Source: Lethocerus indicus
Lineage: Eukaryota > Arthropoda > Insecta > Hemiptera > Belostomatidae
Direction: 5' to 3'
Assembly: GCA_019843655.1 (NCBI GenBank)
Contig: JACDQD010000011.1
Location: 16,100,604-16,164,603, forward strand
DNA: 64,000 bases
The translations under genes and the position numbers were made by a program. Below the pieces are notes generated by a model. It was not told the origin of the DNA. It saw only the letters and a program-made list of their open reading frames with translations, and did no database searches. Below are positions 53,960-63,745 of this stretch, piece after piece; within the stretch, counting starts at the first letter, position 1, and every line of letters starts with the position of its first letter.

Positions 53960-54016
53960 ATGCTGCCGAGGCTGCTCAGTGCCCGCTCAGAGCTCTACCA
54001 GAGAGGCCCAAGGTAA
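53960..54016 (+). other. possible upstream ORF before CPAP1 gene 2
   Basis: An 18-codon frame (MLPRLLSARSELYQRGPR) ends 24 bp before the main start codon. It would be a true uORF only if transcription starts upstream of 53960. A TCAGT initiator-like site at about 53978 could instead place the start inside it. There is no independent support. Confidence 0.2.
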
Positions 54017-54040
54017 GGTAAGCCAAGAGTCACCGCCGCC

Positions 54041-54121
54041 ATGATCCAATCCCGCCGCGGGCTGACCCTCGCAGCATCGGCCCTCCTACTGCTGGCCACC
54101 GTCCACGCCATACTTATCGAG
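54041..54121 (+). CDS. CPAP1-type chitin-binding protein, gene 2, exon 1 (signal peptide)
   Basis: This exon encodes residues 1-27 and starts in an excellent context, CACCGCCGCCATGA. The basic N-terminus (MIQSRRG) is followed by a leucine/alanine-rich core, with likely cleavage after Ala23 (TVHA|IL). The donor is GAG|GTAACC, phase 0. The four exons (54041-54121, 55516-55683, 56037-56179, 56370-56445) give a complete 155-residue secreted protein with one CBM14 domain, placed with the CPAP1 cuticle proteins. It lies 16 kb downstream of gene 1 on the same strand with matching intron phases, and is much more compact. Confidence 0.88.
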
Positions 54122-55515
54122 GTAACCGGCAGACCACTTCCAAAGAACAATCATATCCAAAAATATAACATCCGAGGAAGGCAGTAATATATGTCTGTCT
54201 TAGTCCCATAAGGTACGGAATCTTTCCGTTAATTCGTGTAGTTTCGAATCATTTTATTCTACCAATATCGCGACCGACAGACAACCACAAAACAAAATCT
54301 CCAGTGCTAAACTCGGTACTATTTAAATTGTATTTTTATATTTGACATATTTAGGACGAATATTGCTAAATAATTATGTTTCATTGGTAATTACTAAGGA
54401 ATCAAATTTAACGTAACGCTTTCACTTTGACACCGCAAAAATATTTTTTAATATAAACTATCGCTATTGTAATCGTTGACCATAAGTGTGAAAATTCTAT
54501 ATTGGGGTTATCTAACATTTCCTGTCTGTTCGGGGAAGAGTGGAACCGAAAAAGGGACCAACCCCCTTCTCCCTTATAAAGGAGTTTGGTCATTTCCCGC
54601 CTGATAGTAATGTAGATCGTGCGAACGTTTCAATCCGTTTCCTGTCTTGTTAATTATTACCGTCCTCTAAATTTTAAATTTAAATTGCCGAATATACATA
54701 GACGGCATGTTAGCCCCCGGTGCAGGTTCGGCAAACCGACCGAGCGCTGACGAACTAAGATTAGGGCAACGTAATATATTTTAACGACGTGTTTTTTTTT
54801 TAATAGGATGTTGCGAAACTGGTTTAGACGATAATGTATTTTGTAGTATACAGCTGACAAATAAACAGGCCTTTCTATTAAGTTGTTAAGTATTTGTGCT
54901 AAGGTTCAAAGAGTCTAGAAATTAGGAACGCAATGACGTACAAACGAAGTGTGCCCCACTTCAATTATTTTCAATCTTACGTATCACTCCTCCGAATAAA
55001 TAAGCAAACTGTACGGAAAAATATAAATTCTGGGGGATACATAAAATCGAGAAACTGCCGCCAATATGGTGCCATCACTGCGACACGAAAAGTTGTAATG
55101 GTATCCTGAAGTTTATACTAATTTAATTTTTCAATTTTAAGAAATAATAATAATAGTAGGGGGGAAAAACTGATATAATAATTGACCGCATTCCTGAAGC
55201 AAGTTCTTTGCCAGTGTTGCGACATCGCCTAGGCGTAGCCAATGACCGCATTGGACCGCAAACCGAACGTGAACAATGGAAGTCGTGTGTTAAGTCAGCT
55301 CTATAGAAGTTTGGTTTAGTTTGATCCTTCAGTCGATTTCAGATTACACTGTAGGTTATAGGCTGTGTTTCAAGAACTTATTCAAAACGGAGACCGAAAA
55401 AATGTTTACCGAGGCATTACCGAGTAAAGATTGGAAGTTAACTTAACTTTAGGCATTTTAAATCTGGTCCGTCAACAGAATTATATATTCTCTTTTATTT
55501 CTTTGTTCTCCGCAG
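54122..55515 (+). other. intron 1 of CPAP1 gene 2
   Basis: An intron of 1394 bp bounded by GTAACC and TCTCCGCAG. No features beyond AT-rich non-coding sequence are seen. Confidence 0.85.
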
Positions 55516-55683
55516 TCCCACCTCCGTCCGGTCAAAGCCAAGGATGAACAGGACTTGAGCAAAGTTCCCGGAGTACCGGGCGTCGACTACCCGCTGTACC
55601 ACAGCGTACCCCCCACCAACTTCCATTGCGGACACGTACCCTACGCGCCCGGCATTTACGCCAACGTCGAGACTGGATGCCAG
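55516..55683 (+). CDS. CPAP1 gene 2, exon 2
   Basis: This exon encodes residues 28-83. The acceptor is TCTCCGCAG|TCC and the donor CAG|GTAAAT, both phase 0. It reads through VPGVPGVDYPLYHSVPPTNF into Cys65 and Cys82 of the chitin-binding domain, with the conserved IYANVETGCQ motif before the intron. The VPG-DYP-PTNF lead-in directly before the first cysteine is typical of this CPAP1 subgroup. Confidence 0.93.
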
Positions 55684-56036
55684 GTAAATATAGAACATAA
55701 TATTTCAGTCTCTAGAATAGTCACATAATTAATATAAATTTTCGTTGAATTTTAAATTTGGCCATTCTTATGCCAAGCGTGCTAAAAAAAAATTAAATTT
55801 GAATTCAAAATGTGTTTCAAAATGAATGTGAATTCAAAATTTTAGCTAAATTCGACAAATGAAGTGTTTTTTATCACGAAGAATGATACATTTCACAGGG
55901 AGAAATGGATAAGAAAATTCTATTTGAAGGATACTGGGGAATTCAATTTTACTTTTTGCGATCATCGCTTTGAATTGAACAAAATTTGAATCCATCTCAC
56001 AATCTTAATGCTGTTTTTAATGTAATTTTATTACAG

Positions 56037-56179
56037 GCCTATCATATCTGTCACGACGGAAGGGAAGGCCATCAGGGCGCTTCCTTCCTTTGCGCGAACG
56101 GCACACTCTTCAATCAGCACGAATTCGCTTGCGATTGGTGGTACAACGTGAATTGTGCCGAAGCTCCCAGCCTATACGA
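56037..56179 (+). CDS. CPAP1 gene 2, exon 3 (main chitin-binding part)
   Basis: This exon encodes residues 84-131. The acceptor is TTTTATTACAG|GCC and the donor TACGA|GTAGGT, phase 2. It carries AYHICHDGREGHQGASF with Cys88, then Cys102, Cys115 and Cys123, so the domain is C-X16-C-X5-C-X13-C-X12-C-X7-C. The aromatic CDWWYNVNC segment is the chitin-contacting end of the fold in this family. If unspliced, the frame would stop two bases into the intron at TAG, so the donor decides the C-terminus. Confidence 0.95.
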
Positions 56180-56369
56180 GTAGGTTTACAAAGTTGTAAA
56201 ATAATATCTAATTAACCGTAATAACTAATTCGACAGTAATTACGTCCAGTTATAACAGCACTGTTGCGAACCTCGCTCCTTTATCTTTCTCCTAGTTAAT
56301 TTTATCACACCAAGTTGCGAAAATAAGTTTTTCTTTTTTAGCGAACTCAAACTTTTAATCTCGTTTCAG

Positions 56370-56445
56370 GTTGAACTTGGACCCCAACAAGAACCCCTAC
56401 ATCCCCAAGCCAAAAGTTGAGGAACACCAATATGTACATATTTAA
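56370..56445 (+). CDS. CPAP1 gene 2, exon 4 (C-terminal tail)
   Basis: The acceptor is CTCGTTTCAG|G. The joined codon is GAG, followed by LNLDPNKNPYIPKPKVEEH and a short end before TAA at 56443. The proline/lysine-rich tail after the domain matches the usual pattern for this CPAP1 subgroup. Its length gives a total of 155 residues. Confidence 0.9.
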
Positions 56446-56468
56446 ATATCTGTATCATAATATCACAA

Positions 56469-56474
56469 AATAAA
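56469..56474 (+). terminator. polyadenylation signal of CPAP1 gene 2
   Basis: AATAAA lies 24 bp after the stop codon, giving a very short 3'UTR. Confidence 0.7.
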
Positions 56475-56976
56475 GGGATTAAAAATCATTATCCTTCACT
56501 ACAAAATCAGTCTATTCCAGCATTAATTTTCGAGACTTCGAGATTAATTATCTATTATTATTATGTTACATACAACTGAAAGCATCATAAATATCAAGCG
56601 GTATTTCATTAAATTTTTGAAATGATGGAATTTGGTCAAAAATAATATACATACATACATAAAATAATATGCATAAATAAATATAATCAAAACATAATCA
56701 AAAGCTATCTGCCACATAATTACTATTGTAGGTACCTAAAAAACTATCGACAGAGGACTATTCTCCAGTATTTGTGAAATCCTCGTGCCTACCATTAGTA
56801 ACAATCCATATGATCGGTGGTAGATCAATTTTATAGAGATCTGAATATCAATACAATCTGGTTGTTCTTGTAACGAAAATCAAAACCAATGATATGTATA
56901 CGTAGTTATGGCCATGCATTAATATATAATCAGCAGCCACCATCACCAAAATATATAACAATATGAAAAGTCCTAC
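56475..56976. other. AT-rich spacer between CPAP1 gene 2 and the repeat region
   Basis: No gene is seen. CpG is sparse from here to the right end except in small islands. Confidence 0.5.
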
Positions 56977-56997
56977 CTTGATCTTGCACTGGCCCAC
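56977..56997 (-). CDS. candidate 21-nt microexon (VGQCKIK)
   Basis: On the minus strand TTCTGTTACAG|GTGGGCCAGTGCAAGATCAAG|GTAGGA gives a strong acceptor and a good donor around 21 nt, or seven codons in phase 0. It stands out as GC-rich within AT-rich DNA. Joined directly to the exon candidate at 59143-59240 it stays in frame. No downstream partner exon was found to its left, and the protein is not recognised. It could also be part of a non-coding transcript. Confidence 0.35.
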
Positions 56998-57289
56998 CTG
57001 TAACAGAATATTTGAAATTTTTAGAATAAAAGTATTTATGAAACTAATAAATGATATAAAAGTAAATTATTACCCCATAAATTCACTATGAAATATATTT
57101 AAAATTTCTAATTTAATGTAATGAAATATTATATTATATACGTTTCATATATAATATACATATTATACATTCTTTGTAAATTTGAAGCAGTGCAATCAAA
57201 ATCATTTAATCCTATACCAGGGATACGCATATTCATAAAGTGTTGCAGTAAAATAATGTTTCAGACAAGAAGATTGTATTTATCAATAG

Positions 57290-57440
57290 GCAAAATATAT
57301 CACAAAATATTTCAGATTCTGAAAAAAACTTATTTTTGGTCATTCCAAAAGGATTAAACTATATATATTATTAGAATCCTTTTCAGCTTCTAGGTTTCAT
57401 GCCAAGTGCAATACAATTAAAAATTATTAATAAATCAATG
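57290..57440. repeat. direct repeat A, copy 1
   Basis: The segment from ATCACAAAATATTTCAG through TTGGTCATTCCAAAAGGATT to AATTATTAATAAATCAATGA recurs at 59615-59755, where the ATATATATTA tract has expanded into a long (AT)n. Confidence 0.8.
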
Positions 57441-57584
57441 ACATTAAGGATTCAAAAGAGGAATTTATTTTACAGTAAAAAAAACAATTAAAATAATAAG
57501 CTATGATCTTGCTTCTTCTAAGGATGAAAGAAGCAAATTGCATTTAAAAGCAACTATACAGTGAACAACTATAAACATTAGTTT

Positions 57585-57760
57585 TCTGTCAACTCCATGA
57601 TGGGGAAGATTTCTGAAGGAATCCAAAGAGAAATGATGTTATTGCAAATAACATGTGGAATAATTGCTCTCAATTATGAGGTTTTAATATTAAATTCTTT
57701 TACCACAAATTAACTTCAAGAAAGTAAATTTTAACTAATTGTTAATGTTATATGTAAATG
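57585..57760. repeat. direct repeat B, copy 1
   Basis: GATGGGGAAGATTTCTGAAG and the following sequence to AACTAATTGTTAATGTTA recurs at 58600-58775 with small differences. Confidence 0.85.
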
Positions 57761-58099
57761 AATTTGAAATAAATGTTTGTCACCAAGTTTTAAATATTTT
57801 ATTTCCTAATTATAATTATTGACATTCAATAACTGCTGTTATTGTTATGAATTGCATTAAAATGAGAAATTTCCAATCAATTTCATCATACTATTATTTT
57901 ATTTATATAAAATATAATTAAGCGTTTTTTCTGGAGTTCATCACTTTAGTATTATAATGGATTATTAATAGTATTTCGACAAAAGTATTTTCTATTTAAT
58001 TTAATATTGAATAATAATTAAGATATAGAATTGTAGGAGTATTTGGACACAAATCCTATTGCAGGAGTTTTAAAAATCTATACATTGTAAAAATACTAT

Positions 58100-58434
58100 A
58101 CATAATGAGTCATTATTAATAATATTTAGACAAAACGATTAGCTACTTAGTTTAATATTGAATACAAATAAAAATATAGAATTGTAGGAGTATTTGGACA
58201 CTAAGTTCCCATAGTTAGAATTGTTAGTATCATGGTGTATGCAAAAGTGCTTTTAGAAGATAATTTTAAATTAAAACAATAGTTAAAATCAATTTAAATC
58301 CTATTAAATGAATTAAATGTAAGGAAAGTATTGAATGTATTAGCTTACCTTGTGTTACTGAAGGATGCTATGTCGACTGGTCAGAGGTGAAGCAGTTAGG
58401 CCTGAAACAAATTAAAATAAAATATTAGTCAACT

Positions 58435-58440
<6 letters not shown>
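58100..58440. repeat. repeat C, copy 1 (contains a 53-nt exon-like cassette)
   Basis: From GAGTCATTATTAATAATA through GAATTGTAGGAGTATTTGG to ATTAGTCAACTAACATATAT. It matches 60580-60925 directly and 62940-63300 in inverted orientation. Confidence 0.9.
58349..58401 (-). ncRNA. 53-nt non-coding exon candidate, copy 1
   Basis: On the minus strand TTTGTTTCAG|GCC opens the exon and ACACAAG|GTAAGC closes it, both strong splice consensus. All three frames contain a stop (TAA, TAG or TAA), so it is non-coding or a poison exon. It differs from copies 2 and 3 by a few bases after GACATAGC. Confidence 0.45.

Positions 58441-58482
<42 letters not shown>
58437..58482. repeat. (AT)n microsatellite
   Basis: A TA run of about 45 bp at the outer border of repeat C copy 1. 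The sister copy at 60.92 kb has only ATATATATA. Confidence 0.97.
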
Positions 58483-58486
<4 letters not shown>

Positions 58487-58599
58487 TATAGCTAAGATAT
58501 TATAACAAAGAAACTTAGAACAAAGCTATTATCTACTTATTTTAATAACTAAATAAGTTATAACTAATAAGTTAATAACTAATAATTAAACATTAATTT

Positions 58600-58775
58600 T
58601 CCATCAACTCCTTGATGGGGAAGATTTCTGAAGGAATCCAAAGAGAAATGAGAGGTGTGTTATTGCAAATGGGAATAATGCCTCTCAATTATGAGGTCTT
58701 AATATTAAATACTTTTACCATAAATTAACTTCAAGAAAATAAATTTTAACTAACTGTTAATGTTACATGTAAGAA
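58600..58775. repeat. direct repeat B, copy 2
   Basis: The second copy of the GATGGGGAAGATTTCTGAAG segment, about 1 kb from copy 1. Confidence 0.85.
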
Positions 58776-59142
58776 ATCAATTGAAATAATAAACTAAGAT
58801 TTTGCTTATTCTATGAATGAAAGAAGCTTGAAGATTAAAGAATGATGAAACAAAGGGTCATTCCTCAAGTTTCTTAAAATGGCATTAATACACTTGTGGA
58901 ACACTATTGCTAGTTATAGTGGTCGGGTATCATGAATTATAAAGTAAAATCTGATTACAGAATAAGAGGGAATTTAGTCTATTGATGAAATTGTGTAGTT
59001 AATTACTGTGCCATTTTCTCAGATCTCTACCCTCTGTAATTGTCTCGTCAACTATACAAAAACATAAATTGTAATTACCATAAGTCGCCCGATGAACATT
59101 TCTTCACGTTTTAAACTTTTTAACGCCAATACTCGAACTTAC

Positions 59143-59240
59143 ACATTTAAATTTTGAAAATAACGAAACCATCCGATTTGGTTTTTCCGAAGGGTGAATA
59201 GAAACTAACGCGGATGGATATTCTGGTCTTGTATTCAAAC
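59143..59240 (-). CDS. candidate 98-nt exon of a minus-strand gene
   Basis: On the minus strand ATATTTTTGTAG|GTTTGAATAC is the acceptor and AAATGT|GTAAGT the donor. One frame is fully open and includes an internal ATG giving MVSLFSKFKC up to the donor in phase 0. It lies about 160 bp downstream of a CpG-retaining, CRE-bearing stretch that looks like a promoter. Spliced to the 21-nt microexon the frame continues. Spliced to the 53-nt exon it stops at once. The protein is not recognised. Confidence 0.35.
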
Positions 59241-59394
59241 CTACAAAAATATATCTAGATATTTATATATAAATTGCGCTTATTTCGCTGTCAATCACAT
59301 ACGTCCCTTTAATGAACAACTTTTAAGCATTTATATCACTATAAAGATATTTACACCAAATATTAAATGTAATAAATTTGGAACTACTTTTTTT

Positions 59395-59470
59395 GGGCGT
59401 GACGTCACCACTCCGCCATATTACATCCTCCCCTCCCATCGAACACATTCAAATTTCACTAACAACCACC
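59395..59470 (-). promoter_or_regulatory. candidate promoter (CRE plus ATGGCGG motif)
   Basis: On the minus strand the stretch reads GGAGGATGTAATATGGCGG, then GTGGTGACGTCACGCCC. It has a perfect TGACGTCA and an ATGGCGG motif like the YY1/Pho core, within an otherwise CpG-poor zone. The adjoining 59050-59240 also keeps CpGs. No TATA box is evident. Confidence 0.4.
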
Positions 59471-59614
59471 CAATATACAAACTCAAAACTGTAGCCTCAC
59501 AGTCATGGAGCTTTTAACAAGGTTTTTATATATTACAATTATAAAGAAATTAACGAATAGAAGAAAATTAATTAAATAAATAAAAAAATCTTCCAGGCCG
59601 GTATGGGAGGACTG

Positions 59615-59682
59615 CAAAATTTATCACAAAATATTTCAACTTCTGAGAAGGACTTATTTTTGGTCATTCCAAAAGGATTAAA

Positions 59683-59736
<54 letters not shown>

Positions 59737-59755
59737 TAATAAATCAATGACATTT
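59615..59755. repeat. direct repeat A, copy 2
   Basis: Matches 57290-57440. The internal TA tract is expanded to about 45 bp (59685-59730). Confidence 0.8.
59685..59730. repeat. (AT)n microsatellite
   Basis: An uninterrupted AT run inside direct repeat A copy 2. Confidence 0.97.
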
Positions 59756-60579
59756 ACAATAGTAATTAAAATATAGAATTGAAGGAGTATTTGAACACTC
59801 AATGTCCATAGATGGAATTGTTAGGATAATGGTATATGCACAAAAGGTTTGTAGAAGAAAATATTAAATGAAAATAATAACTAAAATCATTAATATTAGC
59901 AGTTATTACTAAACATAGTTACTAGAAGGAAAACTGCATTCTAATGAGCTTGACTACAGCTTACTTCAGAACACAATGTACATAAGTTATTGTAAAATAA
60001 GAATATTGAAGAATATTTTCCTTTATATTCTCATCTGTTTAAACATTTAAAAGTTTTAAAAATGCTCCCATCATCTATGTTTTTTTAATAAAGAAAATAT
60101 TTTCATAATGAAAATATAACCTATCAAGGGACATAATTGTTATTAATTTGATTTGTTCAAAAATCTAATCAACAAATTTAAAATATAATTCAACACATCT
60201 TAAAACATTTGATATCACAGTCGTATCATGAACAATTGACATGGTAACAATATTAAAAACATGTACATAAAGCACAAAAGAAAAGTTCCTTTTTTCAAAT
60301 AGAGTAGGTAATTATATATATCTCTGTTGTTTTTTTTATTTGAATGAAATAACATTATGCTCAAGTGATGACACTAAATAAGGTAAATAATTAACTGTTA
60401 GGCAAAGAAGGAGTAATAAAATAACATCCATTATTTTGATGGAAAATAATTATAGATTACATTATAATAATTTTCATTATCAATAAAAATAAATAAAATT
60501 CATTAAAACCAATTTTTTACAGTCTGCAATAGTGCTGTGATAGCGCGCTCTCTCTATCACATTTTGTAAAAATATTTTA

Positions 60580-60925
60580 CAAAATGAGTCAATATTAATA
60601 ATATTTAGACAAAACTATTATCCAGTTAGTTTAATATTGAATACTAATTAAAATATACAGTTGTAGGAGTATTTAGACACTCAATTCCCATAGTTAGAAT
60701 TGTTAGTATCATGGTGTATGCAAAAGTGCTTGTAGAAGATAATTTTAAATTAAAATAATAGTTAAAATCAATTTAAATCCTATTAAATGAATTAAATGTA
60801 AGTAAAGTATTGAATGTATTAGCTTACCTTGTGTTACTGCACGGAGCTATGTCGACTGGTCAGAGGTGAAGCAGTTAGGCCTGAAACAAATTAAAATAAA
60901 ATATTAGTCAACTAGCATATATATA
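60580..60925. repeat. repeat C, copy 2
   Basis: A direct copy of 58100-58440 lying within the left arm of the inverted repeat, with a much shorter AT tract at its right border. Confidence 0.9.
60828..60880 (-). ncRNA. 53-nt non-coding exon candidate, copy 2
   Basis: Same splice borders as copy 1 on the minus strand (TTTCAG|GCC and ACAAG|GTAAGC), with stops in all frames. It sits about 600 bp downstream of the candidate promoter in the left arm, as expected for a second exon of a 5' leader. Confidence 0.45.
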
Positions 60926-61422
60926 AACTTATAACTAAGATATAAATAATGATGTATATATATTGATAGAATTAATTTAATCTGTTTTTTTAAATATTTC
61001 ATAATTTTGTTATTTTTAACAATAAATAGCGGGACAGTGTCACTTTGAAGAGGTACACTAACTGCAGACACAAAAAAAAGCTTATATTGTTTGGTATTAG
61101 AATATGATTATTCTGGTTGCATGCATAACCTGTTGGTAGATTTCAATTTTTTATTGTAAAAGTCTTATGAATTTCAAAATTGTTTAGATTCCTGATAGTT
61201 TTTATAAATAATAGGCGACTTTTACTTGATTAAATTATCATAATGTAATTATCCCTGAAACTGAAAAAACTGGTAGTTTCTAATTAAGATTACATTTAAC
61301 TTATAACTTAAAGCATACCACGAAGAGATGTCTTCGGAAATGTTTCCACATCAGATTAAGCACTCGGTTATTTCACTTTCACAAACGTTAACACAGATTA
61401 CACTTTTGAATATTAACATTTT

Positions 61423-61476
61423 CTAACGAACTATGCGATTTTCAAATTGCAAGAGGAAGCCTGCAGCCAGCGCCAT
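61423..61476 (-). promoter_or_regulatory. promoter-like island with YY1-type site and 17-codon ORF (left arm)
   Basis: On the minus strand CCAAGATGGCGCTGGCTGC matches the AAGATGGCG core of YY1/Pho sites, common near animal start sites. The ATG in it opens a 17-residue frame (MALAAGFLLQFENRIVR) ending TAG. It sits in a CpG-retaining island at 61.33-61.90 kb. The same sequence is present in the right arm in the opposite orientation. Confidence 0.4.
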
Positions 61477-61923
61477 CTTGGGAGACTCAAGCAAACGGCC
61501 CCAAGGGTTATTTGAATGTAGGAAAAACTCTGGGCGTGTATAATGATATAGGCCTTTACTTATTTCAAATGCACTAACTCAGAGATAGCTACAGAAGTTG
61601 TACTGCTGCGAATTTCAATTCGCTTAACTTAATATAACCGAGAACTTTCCCCCCCCCCACCCCGGGAACCGCCCCCAATGACCCGGTACTCTGGACTTCT
61701 CTTAAACTATACTTGCCGTAGTACTAAGGACTGTTACGATAAATTCTGTATTACAATTAAAAAAACACTACATTTAAGCACACACGAAACAATAACAAAC
61801 CGAGAATTGTATAAACTATAATTAATTCAGACAAAATTGGACGGAAAACGTACGCCGGTTGAAGGTGCTCTCGCTCAACTAAGCCAGGTCGGCCAACAGT
61901 GGCCAGCCACTAAAACTATTACT

Positions 61924-62027
61924 AGAAATGTTAATATTTTACAATATTGTTTTATTATTATTAGTTAAAATATGTTTAATAGACTAGAACTAATTCAGAA
62001 CGTATAAAACATATTTCATAGTGAATT
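61924..62027. other. spacer of the large inverted repeat
   Basis: A 104-bp AT-rich spacer between the arms that itself contains imperfect inverted segments. No CpG island is seen. Confidence 0.85.
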
Positions 62028-62458
62028 AGTAATAGTTTTAGTGGCTGGCCACTGTTGGCCGACCTGGCCTAGTTGAGCCAGAGCACCTTCAACCGGTGTA
62101 CGTTTTCCGTCTAATTTTGTCTGAATTAATTATACCATTCTCGGTTTGTTATTGTTTCGTGCGTGCTTTATGTTGTGTTTGTTTAATTGTAATACAGAAT
62201 TTATCGTAATAGGTCTTCGTACTACGGCAAGTATGGTTTAAGAGAAGTCCACAGTACCGGGTCATTGGGAGCAGGTACCTTGGGGGAACGTTTTCGGTTA
62301 TATTAAGTTGAGCGAATTGAAATTCGCAGCAGTACAACTTCTGTAGCTATCTCTGAGTTAGTGCATTTGAAATAAGTAAAGGCCTATATCATTATACACG
62401 CCCAGAGTTTTTCCTACATTCAAATAACCCTTGGGGCCGTTTGCTTGAGTCTCCCAAG

Positions 62459-62512
62459 ATGGCGCTGGCTGCAGGCTTCCTCTTGCAATTTGAAAATCGC
62501 ATAGTTCGTTAG
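62459..62512 (+). promoter_or_regulatory. promoter-like island with YY1-type site and 17-codon ORF (right arm)
   Basis: The mirror copy of the left-arm island, with CCCAAGATGGCGCTGGCTGC and the same 17-residue frame, now on the plus strand and pointing away from the centre. CpGs are retained from about 62.04 to 62.63 kb. Confidence 0.4.
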
Positions 62513-62986
62513 AAAATGTTAATATTCAAAAGTGTAATCTGTGTTAACGTTTGTGAAAGTGAAATAACCGAGTGCTTAATCTGATGTGGAAACATTTCCG
62601 AAGACATCTCTTCGTGGTATGCTTTAAGTTATAAGTTAAATGTAATCTTAATTAGAAACTACCAGTTTTTTCAATTTCAGGGATAATTACATTATGATAA
62701 TTTAATCAAGTAAAAGTCCCCTTTCTTATATATTTATTTATAAAAACTATCAGGAATCTAAACAATTTTGAAATTCATAAGACTTTTACAATAAAAATTG
62801 AAATCTACCAACAGGTTATGCATGCAACCAGAATAATCATATTCTAATACCAAACAATATAAGCTTTTTGTGTCTGCAGTTAGTACCTCTTCAAAGTGAC
62901 AGCTATTTATTTTTTTAGTTTCAGATATTATATCTTAGGTTTATATATATGCTAGTTGACTAATATTTTATTTTAATTTGTTTCAG

Positions 62987-63039
62987 GCCTAACTGCTTCA
63001 CCTCTGACCAGTCGACATAGCTCCGTGCAGTAACACAAG
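62987..63039 (+). ncRNA. 53-nt non-coding exon candidate, copy 3
   Basis: On the plus strand ATTTGTTTCAG|GCC and ACACAAG|GTAAGC bound 53 nt identical to copy 2. Both splice sites are preserved although the copy is inverted and the surrounding arm has diverged. Confidence 0.45.
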
Positions 63040-63745
63040 GTAAGCTAATACATTCAATACTTTACTTACATTTAATTCATTTAATAGGATTTAAATTGAT
63101 TTTAACTATTATTTTAATTTAAAATTATCTTCTACAAGCACTTTTGCATACACCATGATACTAACAATTCTAACTATGGGAATTGAGTGTCTAAATACTC
63201 CTACAACTCTATATTTTAATTAGTATTCAATATTAAACTAACTGGATAATAGTTTTGTCTAAATATTATTAATATTGACTCATTTTGTAAAATATTTTTA
63301 CAAAATGTGATAGAGAGAGCGCTATCACAGCACTATTGCAGACTGTAAAAAATTGGTTTTAATGAATTTTATTTATTTTTATTGATAATGAAAATTATTA
63401 TAATGTAATCTATAATTATTTTCCATCAAAATAATGGATGTTATTATATTACTCCTTCTTTGCCTAACAGTTAATTATTTACCTTATTTAGTTTCATCAC
63501 TTGAGCATAATGTTATTTCATTCAAATAAAAAAAACAACAGAGATATATATAATTACCTACTCTATTTGAAAAAAGGAACTTTTCTTTTGTGCTTTATAT
63601 ACATGTTTTTAATATTGTTACCATGTCAATTGTTCATGATACGACTGTGATATCAAATGTTTTAAGATGTGTTGAATTATATTTTAAATTTGGTGATTAG
63701 ATTTTTGAACAAATCAAATTAATGACAATTATGACCTGTCCCATG

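Larger units (their letters stand above)
60120..61923. repeat. large inverted repeat, left arm
   Basis: About 1.8 kb that reappears reverse-complemented at 62028-63745. Anchors include GACATAATTGTTATTAATTT, AAAGTTCCTTTTTTCAAAT, the 53-nt exon, CAGCCAGCGCCATCTTGGG and AACAGTGGCCAGCCACTAAA. Small indels and substitutions separate the arms, the largest at the C-rich tract near 61650-61680. Homology resumes beyond the arm at 59756-59830 after a gap. Confidence 0.92.
62028..63745. repeat. large inverted repeat, right arm
   Basis: The reverse complement of the left arm, from AGTAATAGTTTTAGTGGCTG to GACAATTATGACCTGTCCC. It is slightly shorter through small deletions. Where the left arm has the C-rich tract, this arm reads GGGAGCAGGTACCTTGGGGG. 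Confidence 0.92.
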
